Assembly: GCA_030442035.1 (NCBI GenBank)
Contig: JAUJEA010000002.1
Location: forward strand, 682,001-746,000
Direction: 5' to 3'
Origin: Splendidivirga corallicola
Lineage (GTDB): Bacteria; Bacteroidota; Bacteroidia; Cytophagales; Cyclobacteriaceae
DNA length: 64,000 bases
The notes under the pieces were generated by a model. That model saw only the letters and a list, made by a program, of their open reading frames with translations, was not told where the DNA came from and did no database searches. The first letter of the stretch is position 1. Each line of letters starts with the position of its first letter. The position numbers and the translations under genes were made by a program. Positions 1 through 7,634 of the stretch are shown piece after piece.

Positions 1-263
1 ACATCGAGTATTACAATAAAACAGCTATCGAATATTCATCAAAGGTATGTCCTTACAGCGAGGACCTCGACTTAAAAAGGCTTTTGGAGGAAAATACCAA
101 ATTCTGTCATGCCAAATTTTCAATCGTAGATGATTTTGTTAAAGTGGAGGCTTCCGCCTTTTTGGACAATTCCACTGATGACCTTCTCAAAGAAATTATC
201 CTTGAAGTAGCTAAAATGGCTGATACCTGGGAATACAAACTTACCGGAATGGATGTTCATTAA
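1..263 (+). CDS. 3' end of an unidentified small protein (partial)
   Basis: An open frame enters from the left edge (first full codon at 3) and runs 86 codons to a TAA at 261-263. The visible C-terminal part is acidic and mixed alpha/beta, with a phrase ending in EVAKMADTWEYKL. The pattern of a beta strand followed by a long amphipathic helix loosely recalls YbjN or type III chaperone-like small proteins, but that is only an impression and no motif is diagnostic. A strong hairpin with a T-run follows 58 nt after the stop, so this is probably the last gene of its transcript. The start and N-terminus lie outside the window. Confidence 0.7.
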   Translation, partial: IEYYNKTAIEYSSKVCPYSEDLDLKRLLEENTKFCHAKFSIVDDFVKVEASAFLDNSTDDLLKEIILEVAKMADTWEYKLTGMDVH

Positions 264-320
264 GGACTGAACTTATCCCTCCGTTATAATCAACCTATCA
301 AAATATTCAATGAATAAGAG

Positions 321-346
321 AATGCATTGTACAATGCATTTTTTTA
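321..346 (+). terminator. Intrinsic terminator after the partial gene
   Basis: A perfect 20-nt palindrome (AATGCATTGTACAATGCATT, 321-340) is followed directly by a run of T. It separates the upstream partial gene from rnpB. As a perfect palindrome its tip would be unpaired, giving a stem of about 8 bp. Confidence 0.75.
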
Positions 347-488
347 TTTACTGAATCTTTATTCATCTTTTTGAGATCCCTTCGATCATTTCATAGTCTA
401 TTTTTGAATAAGGTAATATAATCCTAAAATATTACGCAATTCGTATTCGTTTCGTGGAATACTGATGATGGTGATGCACATTCAAATT

Positions 489-517
489 TTGCCAATGTGA
501 ATTTTAATTTAAATTTG
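489..517 (+). promoter_or_regulatory. Bacteroidota-type promoter of rnpB
   Basis: TAAATTTG at 510-517 is an exact match to the Bacteroidota -7 consensus TAnnTTTG. A TTG at 489-491 sits 18 nt upstream, in the range expected for the -33 element. The predicted transcription start, about 7 nt after the -7 box, falls exactly where the P1 stem of RNase P RNA begins (524), which supports both calls. Confidence 0.75.
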
Positions 518-523
518 CAGCAT

Positions 524-878
524 ATGCAAGTTGCCTTACCGCCTCAATTTGTTGGGGAGGAAAGTCCGGGCAACATAGAGCACCGTACTTCCTAACGGGA
601 AGGTCCCGATACATCGGGAACAGATAGTGCCACAGAAAATATACCGCCCTGACGTGTCGGGGTAAGGGTGAAAAGGTGAGGTAAGAGCTCACCGGATGAA
701 TGGTGACATTGATCGCATGGTAAACCTTACGGGTTGAAAGATCAAATAAGCTAATGTATGAGGATTGCTCGTCCGATGTTAGCGGGTAGATCGATAGATC
801 CCGATAGTGATATCGGGACCAGATAAATGGTAAGGATCTCAGTACCTGGGATACAGAACCCGGCTTATAGACTTGCAT
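524..878 (+). ncRNA. rnpB: RNase P RNA, bacterial type A
   Basis: This is the catalytic RNA that removes 5' leaders from pre-tRNAs. The diagnostic conserved segments are visible in order: GAGGAAAGTCCGGGC near 555-569, ACAGAAAATATACCGCC near 632-648, GGTAAGGGTGAAAAGGTG near 661-678, and near the 3' end ATAAATGGTAAGGATC and ACAGAACCCGGCTTATAG. The P1 stem pairs ATGCAAGT (524-531) with ACTTGCAT (871-878) and is followed by a T-run that probably terminates transcription. Two side hairpins share the arm TCCCGAT/ATCGGGA (604-619 and 799-818). An open frame on the opposite strand across this RNA is not a gene. Length, about 355 nt, is typical for type A. Confidence 0.95.
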
Positions 879-913
879 TTTTTTATTAAACAGCATTAAC
901 ATAAAACTTCAAA

Positions 914-2074
914 ATGGCAAAAATCCTGATCGTTGATGACGAAAAAAGCATTCGTGGAACTTTAAAAGAAATCCTCGAATATGAAAAATATCAAGTTGAA
1001 GAAGCCAAGGATGGCGAAGAGGGGTTGAACCTTATTTCGAAAAATGATTATGATGTTGTTCTGTGCGATATCAAAATGCCAAAAATGGATGGTATTGAAG
1101 TATTGGAAAAGGCATTTGAAATGGGTAGAAATACACAGTTTATTATGATCTCTGCCCATGGCAATATTGAAACGGCAGTTGAGGCAACCAAAAAAGGAGC
1201 ATTTGACTTCATACAAAAGCCACCGGATCTGAATCGGCTTTTGTTAACAATTCGCAATGCTTTGGACAAATCAAATTTGGTTACTGAAACAAAAGTCCTT
1301 AGGAAGAAAATTTCCAAGACCTTTGACATCATTGGGGAATCTGAGGCGATTAAACAAGTCAAAGAGACCATTGAAAAGGTAGCCCCAACAGATGCCAGGG
1401 TATTGATAACCGGGGCAAACGGTTCCGGCAAAGAATTGGTAGCTCGCTGGTTACATGAAAAAAGTGCTCGTTCAAAATCACCATTGATAGAAGTAAATTG
1501 CGCGGCCATTCCATCGGAATTAATTGAGAGCGAATTGTTTGGTCATGAAAAAGGTGCCTTCACCTCGGCGATGAAACAGAGAAGTGGCAAATTCGAACAA
1601 GCCAATGGAGGCACCATATTTCTCGATGAAATCGGTGACATGAGCCTCTCAGCGCAGGCTAAGGTATTAAGGGCGCTTCAGGAAAATAAGATATCCAGGG
1701 TTGGAGGCGATAAGTCAATTAAGGTAAATGTTCGTGTTGTCGCAGCCACAAACAAAGACCTGAAAAAGGCCATTGAAGAAAACAAATTCCGGGAGGATTT
1801 ATACCATCGGCTAAGCGTAATACTGATCCATGTTCCTCCACTGAAGGATAGAAAAGATGACATCCCGCTATTAGTTGACCATTTCCTGGAAACAATTGCT
1901 GCTGAATACGGAACCAGAAAGAAAGCAATTAATCAAAAGGCCATTGAATATCTTCAAAAGTCAGATTGGAGTGGTAATATCCGTGAATTGAGAAATGTGG
2001 TGGAGAGACTTATCATCATGGGGAATGATGAGATTACTGCAGAAGATGTAAAAAAATACACGGATATCGAATAG
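914..2074 (+). CDS. NtrC-family sigma-54-dependent response regulator without DNA-binding domain
   Basis: A two-component response regulator that would activate sigma-54 RNA polymerase. The receiver domain occupies residues 1-120, with the acidic pocket VDDE, phospho-acceptor Asp52 and conserved Lys102. The AAA+ domain spans about 138-375: Walker A GANGSGKE (167-174), the sigma-54-contacting GAFTSA loop (214-219, intact), Walker B TIFLDEIGD (234-242). The protein stops at residue 386, soon after the AAA+ domain, so the usual Fis-type helix-turn-helix (giving about 440-470 residues) is absent. No histidine kinase is adjacent. It begins 35 nt after rnpB and may have no separate promoter. A hairpin overlaps its stop codon. 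Family assignment is certain; the signal it answers is unknown. Confidence 0.93.
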   Translation: MAKILIVDDEKSIRGTLKEILEYEKYQVEEAKDGEEGLNLISKNDYDVVLCDIKMPKMDGIEVLEKAFEMGRNTQFIMISAHGNIETAVEATKKGAFDFIQKPPDLNRLLLTIRNALDKSNLVTETKVLRKKISKTFDIIGESEAIKQVKETIEKVAPTDARVLITGANGSGKELVARWLHEKSARSKSPLIEVNCAAIPSELIESELFGHEKGAFTSAMKQRSGKFEQANGGTIFLDEIGDMSLSAQAKVLRALQENKISRVGGDKSIKVNVRVVAATNKDLKKAIEENKFREDLYHRLSVILIHVPPLKDRKDDIPLLVDHFLETIAAEYGTRKKAINQKAIEYLQKSDWSGNIRELRNVVERLIIMGNDEITAEDVKKYTDIE

Positions 2075-2088
2075 ATATCTGTGTATTT
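2054..2088 (+). terminator. Hairpin over the stop codon of the NtrC-like gene
   Basis: AAATACACGGATATC (2054-2068) pairs with GATATCTGTGTATTT (2074-2088) over a 5-nt loop, a 15-bp stem with a single G-U pair, followed by a T-rich stretch. It lies between convergent genes and could stop transcription from either side. Confidence 0.65.
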
Positions 2089-2096
2089 AATTTCTT

Positions 2097-2222
2097 TTAA
2101 ATTCGTTCCTCTTTTACTTCTTTTTTCTTAGCATCTTCCTTAGTATATGTTGGACAAGTTTTCTGTGTACAAGATGCCAGTAACCCAAGCGCAAAAATAA
2201 AAGCTAAGAATTTCAACTTCAT
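2097..2222 (-). CDS. Very small lipoprotein (41 residues)
   Basis: ATG at 2222-2220 opens a 41-codon frame ending in TAA at 2099-2097. The first 18 residues form a textbook lipoprotein signal: basic MKLK, a hydrophobic core, and the lipobox LLASC with the acylated Cys at position 18. The mature part is only about 24 residues, very rich in Lys and Glu, with one more Cys (CTQKTCPTY). Such short K/E-rich lipoproteins are common in Bacteroidota and usually uncharacterised. It could be a membrane-anchored small protein of unknown role. The lipobox makes chance unlikely, but expression is unproven. Convergent with the NtrC-like gene. Confidence 0.65.
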   Translation of the reverse strand: MKLKFLAFIFALGLLASCTQKTCPTYTKEDAKKKEVKEERI

Positions 2223-2345
2223 AATCTATTAAATTTTTAACAATTAACTCAATCCGATTTATTGATTATTTCGAAATTTAAGAGAATAATTGAACTAACG
2301 CAAAATATTACTCAACAGCCTTCAAAGAAGTATGTAACATTTGAT

Positions 2346-3335
2346 TTACAAAACCATTAAATTACAACCCCTGACATCAGAATTATCAAATCTGCCCAAT
2401 ATTTCAAAGGTATTATCGTTATTGATTACACCAATATCCTGTGTTTCTATAAATGCGCAGGAATGGACATTTCCTAAGTCAATTACATTTATACCCCCAT
2501 TTTTCTTGGTTTGAGCCAAATCAAAAGGATCATTTATATCTCTTAATATTACACGCATCCAATTTGGGGTCAAAAATTTTCCATGCTCCGGAGCGTAAGC
2601 CTGCGATGTTAACTCGGTCATGCCATACTCGGAATGGATCTGTTTCGTACCGAAACTGGATTTAAGCAAAGCATGAAGTTCTTCCCTTATCATTTCTTTT
2701 CTCCTTCCTTTCATACCACCAGTCTCCATTACAACTACATTGGATAGGTCCAATTTGTAGTTCTCTGCAAGATCCAGCAAGGCAAATGATACTCCTAATA
2801 ACAATATTTTTCTATTACTCTTGTTCAAGATCCCTATTGTTTCTATTAATTCTTCCTGGTTGTGAAGATAAAACCCGGAATATTTGGACCCTGTTTTTTT
2901 TATGAAATGATCCACCATATATACCAATGATGAATTGTTTCTTTCCAGATAGGAAGGTAGCAATGCCAGGATATGATAATCCTTCAGTGTTCCATAGATA
3001 TTTTCAAAGTTGACTCGTGAAGTTTCTTCATAAAAATGTAGATCTTGGATGTAGTTCTTACTTGTGGATTGACTTGTTGTACCACTGCTTTCAAAGATCA
3101 ATGTATCATCCGAACCACCTGTAATAATCTTGTGTCTTTTAAAAAAATCGATTGGCAAAAAAGGAATTTCTCTTAGGGATCTTATTTTCTCAACACTAAC
3201 ATTCAATAAATCAAGGTATTGCTTATAAACCGGATTATTCCTGGCCTGAAATCTAAAGAGTTCTAAAGCAAAAAACTCAAAATTATTTTTATTGACAGAA
3301 AATATTTTTTCCTTAAAACTTTTTAAAAATTTCAT
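2346..3335 (-). CDS. LuxE-family acyl-activating protein (acyl-protein synthetase-like)
   Basis: A 329-residue member of the LuxE/PaaK branch of the adenylate-forming (ANL) superfamily, which activates a carboxylic acid with ATP. Visible motifs are the phosphate-binding loop FESSGTTSQST (about residues 81-91) and the segment HSEYGMTELTSQAY (about 235-248), the equivalent of ANL motif A5. It is short, as expected for LuxE-like proteins that lack the large C-terminal lid of acyl-CoA ligases. No luxCDAB genes are nearby, so bioluminescence is not implied. Homologues in Bacteroidota are usually annotated simply as acyl transferases or acyl-protein synthetases. ATG start at 3335. The substrate is unknown. 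Confidence 0.85.
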   Translation of the reverse strand: MKFLKSFKEKIFSVNKNNFEFFALELFRFQARNNPVYKQYLDLLNVSVEKIRSLREIPFLPIDFFKRHKIITGGSDDTLIFESSGTTSQSTSKNYIQDLHFYEETSRVNFENIYGTLKDYHILALLPSYLERNNSSLVYMVDHFIKKTGSKYSGFYLHNQEELIETIGILNKSNRKILLLGVSFALLDLAENYKLDLSNVVVMETGGMKGRRKEMIREELHALLKSSFGTKQIHSEYGMTELTSQAYAPEHGKFLTPNWMRVILRDINDPFDLAQTKKNGGINVIDLGNVHSCAFIETQDIGVINNDNTFEILGRFDNSDVRGCNLMVL

Positions 3336-3473
3336 TCGTTATAAATGCAGAACTAAAATTATAAACTATTACAGTAATCAGTTTATTTTTAAATAAACTT
3401 TTTTAACTTGATTGTGTCTAAAGTATATGAACAATCACTTTTTGAATTATAAAATATCCGGTAGTATATAAAG

Positions 3474-4139
3474 ATGTTAAAAATGAGGTACGCAGCGCTA
3501 CTAACCGTTTTGATCACTTCCCTGGCCATAGTCACTTCTTGCGATGAACCACCAGAACTCCCTTTGGAACCAACCATAAGCTTTAATGATATTCAATTTA
3601 AGAAAGGAGAAAACGGGAGAGATTCATTGATCCTGACACTTAATTTTGAAGATGGAGATGGTGACTTGGGACTTAATGATGATTTTGATGAGCCACCTTT
3701 TAATGAATATGATCTGGTTCTCGATGATAATGGTGATGTTATCCATTTCGGTGCACCTAACCAGCCTCCTTACAATATTAATGACTGGCTTTTAAGAGAT
3801 TTGGATGGAGACAATGTAACTGATGATACGGTAAGGATTCAGTTCAATGAGAATTATCACAACATATTTATAGATTTTTTCTTCAAGAACACACAAGGTG
3901 AATATGTTGAAATTGATCTGAAATCACGTGTAGGGTTCAATTTTAATGGAAGATTTCCTATTCTAAACACTTCTGATAACGAACGACCATTAAGAGGGAC
4001 ATTAACCTATAAAATGGTTGCTGCCTTCTCGATTGATCCATTGTTCAGAACCAACACCTTAAAACTGGATGTTGAAATTCAGGACAGAGGTTTAAACAGA
4101 AGCAACAAAATAGATACTCCGGACTTCACACTCCAATAG
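3474..4139 (+). CDS. Lipoprotein of unknown function
   Basis: A 221-residue predicted lipoprotein. A hydrophobic signal segment ends in the lipobox IVTSC, with Cys at about residue 23, followed by a Pro-rich linker (DEPPELPLEPT). The mature part is acidic, with Asp/Gly-rich runs (FEDGDGDLGLNDDFDEPP and DLDGDNVTDDTV) that could bind calcium, and alternating hydrophobic residues suggesting a beta-sandwich. I do not recognise a named family. The start could also be the ATG at 3483. It stands alone between convergent and divergent neighbours and probably has its own promoter. Confidence 0.85.
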   Translation: MLKMRYAALLTVLITSLAIVTSCDEPPELPLEPTISFNDIQFKKGENGRDSLILTLNFEDGDGDLGLNDDFDEPPFNEYDLVLDDNGDVIHFGAPNQPPYNINDWLLRDLDGDNVTDDTVRIQFNENYHNIFIDFFFKNTQGEYVEIDLKSRVGFNFNGRFPILNTSDNERPLRGTLTYKMVAAFSIDPLFRTNTLKLDVEIQDRGLNRSNKIDTPDFTLQ

Positions 4140-4238
4140 TTCAAATATTGGATTTAACTCTAAAACCCCTCGTATCAAATTCTTATGCTCGAATTGTGGA
4201 GGGTATTAAATATAGAGAAACCCAAACGAATTTATTGC

Positions 4239-6644
4239 TTAGTACAGATCAGGGTACTTTGTAGGATCTACCTCAGACATTAGGCTATATACTTCATCAA
4301 ATACATCTTCTGTATTAGGCTTTGAAAAGTAATCCCCATCTGAAGAGTATGCAGGTCTATGGGCCTTGGCAGAAACTGTCACTGGTTTAGAATCCAGATG
4401 ATAATAGGCATCTTGCTCATCGATAACTTTCTGCATCATATAAGCTGCAGCTCCTCCGGGAACATCTTCATCCAGGAAAATAACCCGATTGGTCTTTTTA
4501 ATGGAGTCACTTATTTTATGGTTAATATCAAAAGGAACCAAGGTCTGAACATCTAACACCTCACAGGATATACCCATTTTGTTAAGTTGTTCTGCTGCCT
4601 CCATAACAATTCTGCACATCGAACCATAAGTTACCAGTGTTACGTCTGTGCCTTCTCTTAGTACCTCCGGCTCTCCGAGCGGAACTGTAAACTCACCTAC
4701 ATTGTCAGGAATTCTTTCTTTTAACCTATAGCCGTTAAGGCATTCAATTATGATAGCAGGATTATCAGACTGTAGCAAGGTATTATAAAAACCAGCAGCC
4801 TGAGTCATATTTCTTGGAACAAGCACATACATACCTCTCAAAGTCCCAAGGATCATACTAATAGGTGAACCGGAATGCCAAACGCCTTCCAGGCGATGTC
4901 CTCTTGTTCTGACAATAAGTGGTGCCTTTTGCCCACCTTTGGTTCTGTAATGCAAACAAGCCAAATCATCAGACAAGATCTGAATAGCATATAATAAGTA
5001 ATCCAGGTATTGAATTTCTGTGATGGGCCTTAATCCACGTAAGGCAGTTCCAATACCCTGACCAATGATCGTACATTCTCTGATGCCTGTATCAGTTACT
5101 CTGAGTTCTCCATGTTTCTCCTGCAAACCTGCAAATCCCTGGTTTACATCTCCAATTTTCCCAACATCCTCACCAATGGCAAAAACCCGTGGATCTCTTT
5201 TCAGCGCCTCATCAAAACAGGCCTGTAATAATTCCCTTCCATCTACCACTTTGGATTCTTCCGAATATTTTGCCGGAATTCGGTCGACAAGCAAAGGGGA
5301 AAACTTGGATTCGCTGTAAAGATGAGAGCTATATCGTTCGGAATTTTCCTCTAATACACAATCCAACCAATCAATAAGCTCCTTTCTAATTTCCAAATTT
5401 TCATGACGAACCAAACGCAAAGCCACTTTCACAGCCCGAATGATATCCAATCTGATCGGGTTAATGACTTTTTCAAGTTCTTTTCTTATTTCCTGTATTT
5501 CACTCTTATGTGAAGATTCATCAGCCAGTGCCTTGAGATACCTTACAGCATCCTGAAAATCAGTCTTGATCGAAGCATTGAAGGCCTTCCAGGCATTTCC
5601 CTTGGCCACCTTGGCCTTCTCTTTCGCCTGCTTTTCGATTGTATCAAGTTCCGATGTGCTTGCCAAATCATGTTCTATGATGGCTTCTCTCATTTTTTTA
5701 ATACAATCAAATTCCTCTTCCCATGACAGCCGCTCTTTACTCTTATACCGTTCATGGGATCCGGAGGTAGAATGTCCCTGAGGTTGTGTCATCTCCACAA
5801 CATGAACCAATACAGGCACATGCTCTTCCCGACAAATTTTGGCAGCTTTTTTATACGTTTTGTAGAGTTCAAAGTAATCCCATCCCTTAACCACAAAGAT
5901 CTCAATACCTTCCTCTTTTGAACTTCTCTTAAATCCTTCCAGTACCCTGGAAATACTTTCTTTGGTGGTATGATATTTTTGTGGCACCGATATACCATAG
6001 TCATCATCCCATATAGAAATTAGCATAGGAATCTGCAAAACACCCGCAGCATTGATCGACTCATAAAACATACCCTCGGAAGTAGAAGCATTTCCAATGG
6101 TACCAAAAGCTATTTCATTTCCATTCATTGAAAAATCAGTATAGCCTTTTAAAGCCGGATTTTCCCTATAAAGTTTTGATGCATATGCTAATCCAACCAG
6201 CCTTGGCATTTGTGAAGCTGTACAAGAAACGTCGGAGCTTGAATTTTTTTTATCTGTTTGGGATAACCAATTCCCCTGTTCATCCAGCATCCTTGTAGCA
6301 AAGTGTCCGTTCATAAGCCTTCCAGCGGATGCAGGCTCTGCGTGAACATCGGTATGTGCATAGAGTTGGGCAAAATATTGTTCTATTGTCAACTCCTCAA
6401 TGGCAAACATAAAAGTTTGATCCCTGTAGTAGCCAGACCTGAAATCCCCATTTTCAAAAACCCTGGCCATTGCCAGTTGGGCGACTTCCTTACCGTCTCC
6501 AAAAATCCCAAATTTCGCCTTACCCATAAAAACCTCCTTGCGCCCCAAAAGACTTGCCTCTCTGCTTTCACAAGCAATCCTATAATCGTTGAGAATTTCT
6601 TCGACCGATAGATCTATTTTACTTAATGTCTTAGTCTGATTCAC
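4239..6644 (-). CDS. 2-oxoacid (branched-chain type) dehydrogenase E1, fused alpha and beta subunits
   Basis: A thiamine-diphosphate decarboxylase/dehydrogenase that feeds an E2 lipoyl acyltransferase; single-chain alpha-beta fusions of this kind are common in Bacteroidota. The N-terminal half (about residues 35-400) is the E1 alpha-type domain; the C-terminal half (about 460-800) is a transketolase-like E1 beta domain, including IGEDVGKIGDVNQGFAGL and the C-terminal swivel domain. I place the start at a GTG at 6644-6642 with AAGG 8 nt upstream. The open frame extends to an ATG at 6737, but those 31 residues are hydrophobic, Cys-rich and unlike the family. In the alpha half the usual GDG cofactor motif reads IGNAS and the usual NN reads WDDD. 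E2 and E3 genes are not in the window, so the exact substrate (pyruvate or branched-chain 2-oxoacids) is inferred. Confidence 0.9.
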   Translation of the reverse strand: MNQTKTLSKIDLSVEEILNDYRIACESREASLLGRKEVFMGKAKFGIFGDGKEVAQLAMARVFENGDFRSGYYRDQTFMFAIEELTIEQYFAQLYAHTDVHAEPASAGRLMNGHFATRMLDEQGNWLSQTDKKNSSSDVSCTASQMPRLVGLAYASKLYRENPALKGYTDFSMNGNEIAFGTIGNASTSEGMFYESINAAGVLQIPMLISIWDDDYGISVPQKYHTTKESISRVLEGFKRSSKEEGIEIFVVKGWDYFELYKTYKKAAKICREEHVPVLVHVVEMTQPQGHSTSGSHERYKSKERLSWEEEFDCIKKMREAIIEHDLASTSELDTIEKQAKEKAKVAKGNAWKAFNASIKTDFQDAVRYLKALADESSHKSEIQEIRKELEKVINPIRLDIIRAVKVALRLVRHENLEIRKELIDWLDCVLEENSERYSSHLYSESKFSPLLVDRIPAKYSEESKVVDGRELLQACFDEALKRDPRVFAIGEDVGKIGDVNQGFAGLQEKHGELRVTDTGIRECTIIGQGIGTALRGLRPITEIQYLDYLLYAIQILSDDLACLHYRTKGGQKAPLIVRTRGHRLEGVWHSGSPISMILGTLRGMYVLVPRNMTQAAGFYNTLLQSDNPAIIIECLNGYRLKERIPDNVGEFTVPLGEPEVLREGTDVTLVTYGSMCRIVMEAAEQLNKMGISCEVLDVQTLVPFDINHKISDSIKKTNRVIFLDEDVPGGAAAYMMQKVIDEQDAYYHLDSKPVTVSAKAHRPAYSSDGDYFSKPNTEDVFDEVYSLMSEVDPTKYPDLY

Positions 6645-6799
6645 TACTAATACCTTTGTTATTAAAAAGAACGCAGTGATTCCAATGAATCGCTTACAAA
6701 CAAAAATACAGAAAAAGATGCTAGCTTTCAAATTCACTTTTTGTCAATAACTAACTCCGTAACATATGAAAATCATGAGCTACTTTGTTATGATATTAT

Positions 6800-6807
6800 T
6801 ATCTTTG
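6800..6807 (+). promoter_or_regulatory. Candidate -7 promoter element of the DUF1573 gene
   Basis: TATCTTTG matches the Bacteroidota -7 consensus TAnnTTTG exactly. It lies 38 nt upstream of the ATG at 6845. The only nearby TTG (6785-6787) is just 12 nt away, closer than usual for a -33 element, so the call rests mainly on the -7 box. Confidence 0.5.
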
Positions 6808-6844
6808 TTTAAGATATTGTTTGGAAAAACATACTATAGCCGCT

Positions 6845-7627
6845 ATGAAAAATTATAGAATAATATTTTTTTTCATCTTTATTTTGTTATCAACCAAGGT
6901 TGTCTTATCTCAATCTAAGTTCAAATTTGATGAGATGAGTCATGACTTCGGTGAAGTAGTGAATGGTAATATCGCCACTTTTGATTTCGTTTTTACCAAT
7001 ATTGGCAACGAGCCTTTGATCATAAATAATGTAAGGGCTTCCTGTGGTTGTACCACACCCTATTGGCCAAAAGAGCCAATATTACCAGGGGGAAAAGGGA
7101 AAATTACAGCTTCCTACAACAGCAAAAACCGCCCCGGTGTATTCAACAAAAGTATCACTATCAGAGCGAACTCGGCTAACCCTCAGCATATACTACGAAT
7201 AAAGGGGATCGTTATACCTGATCCCGATAAGGCACCTCGTTATTCGGAGGAGCAATTAGCTATTTCACCAAAATTTCAGTCATTGAAAAAAGAGTTTATT
7301 TTAGGAAAAGTAGAGAATGGACAGGTTATTCCTTTTGACATGGAAATAAATAATCCCGGTAAAAGCAGGTTGGTTATTAGTAACATGATATCTTCTTGCA
7401 ATTGTATCAAGTTCGATAGTCGTTCAAATAAACTCATCGAACCCGGTCAATCAGTTTCATTAAAGCTATTATATTCTCCAAGGGGCAAGGGCAATGTTAA
7501 AGAAACCATTACCTTCTATTCCAATGATCTGAAAAATCCAAGAAACAGCATAACATTGATTGCTGAAGTTGTAGAGGATTTAGGCGATCAAAATATGTTG
7601 AAAGAAGATAAGCCAATCAAATTTTAA
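6845..7627 (+). CDS. Secreted protein with two DUF1573 domains
   Basis: A 260-residue exported protein with a signal peptide at 1-23 (basic MKNYR, then a Phe/Ile/Leu-rich core ending at VLSQS). Two DUF1573 (ASH/MSP-like immunoglobulin-fold) domains follow. The first, about residues 27-125, has FDEMSHDFGEVVNG and the family signature RASCGCTTP. The second, about 140-245, has the matching ISSCNCIKF. Proteins with this domain are abundant in Bacteroidota envelopes; their molecular role is not established. I chose the ATG at 6845 because it gives a clean signal peptide; an upstream TTG at 6821 would spoil it. Confidence 0.88.
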   Translation: MKNYRIIFFFIFILLSTKVVLSQSKFKFDEMSHDFGEVVNGNIATFDFVFTNIGNEPLIINNVRASCGCTTPYWPKEPILPGGKGKITASYNSKNRPGVFNKSITIRANSANPQHILRIKGIVIPDPDKAPRYSEEQLAISPKFQSLKKEFILGKVENGQVIPFDMEINNPGKSRLVISNMISSCNCIKFDSRSNKLIEPGQSVSLKLLYSPRGKGNVKETITFYSNDLKNPRNSITLIAEVVEDLGDQNMLKEDKPIKF

Positions 7628-7634
7628 TCATCGT

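Noticed and set aside
504-902. A 132-codon open frame on the minus strand.
   Set aside because: It lies entirely across the RNase P RNA, whose conserved segments and P1 stem are on the plus strand; the protein resembles nothing known.
1048-1509. A 153-codon minus-strand frame inside the NtrC-like gene.
   Set aside because: It mirrors the codon pattern of a well-supported gene on the other strand and has no features of its own.
4165-4210. CCCTC...GAGGG pairing between the lipoprotein and E1 genes as a terminator.
   Set aside because: The stem is interrupted and the loop large; it might still work as a weak terminator but I cannot support it.
6645-6737. Hydrophobic N-terminal extension of the E1 dehydrogenase as a signal peptide.
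   Set aside because: E1 enzymes are cytoplasmic, the segment is unlike the family, and a GTG with a ribosome site is present at 6644.
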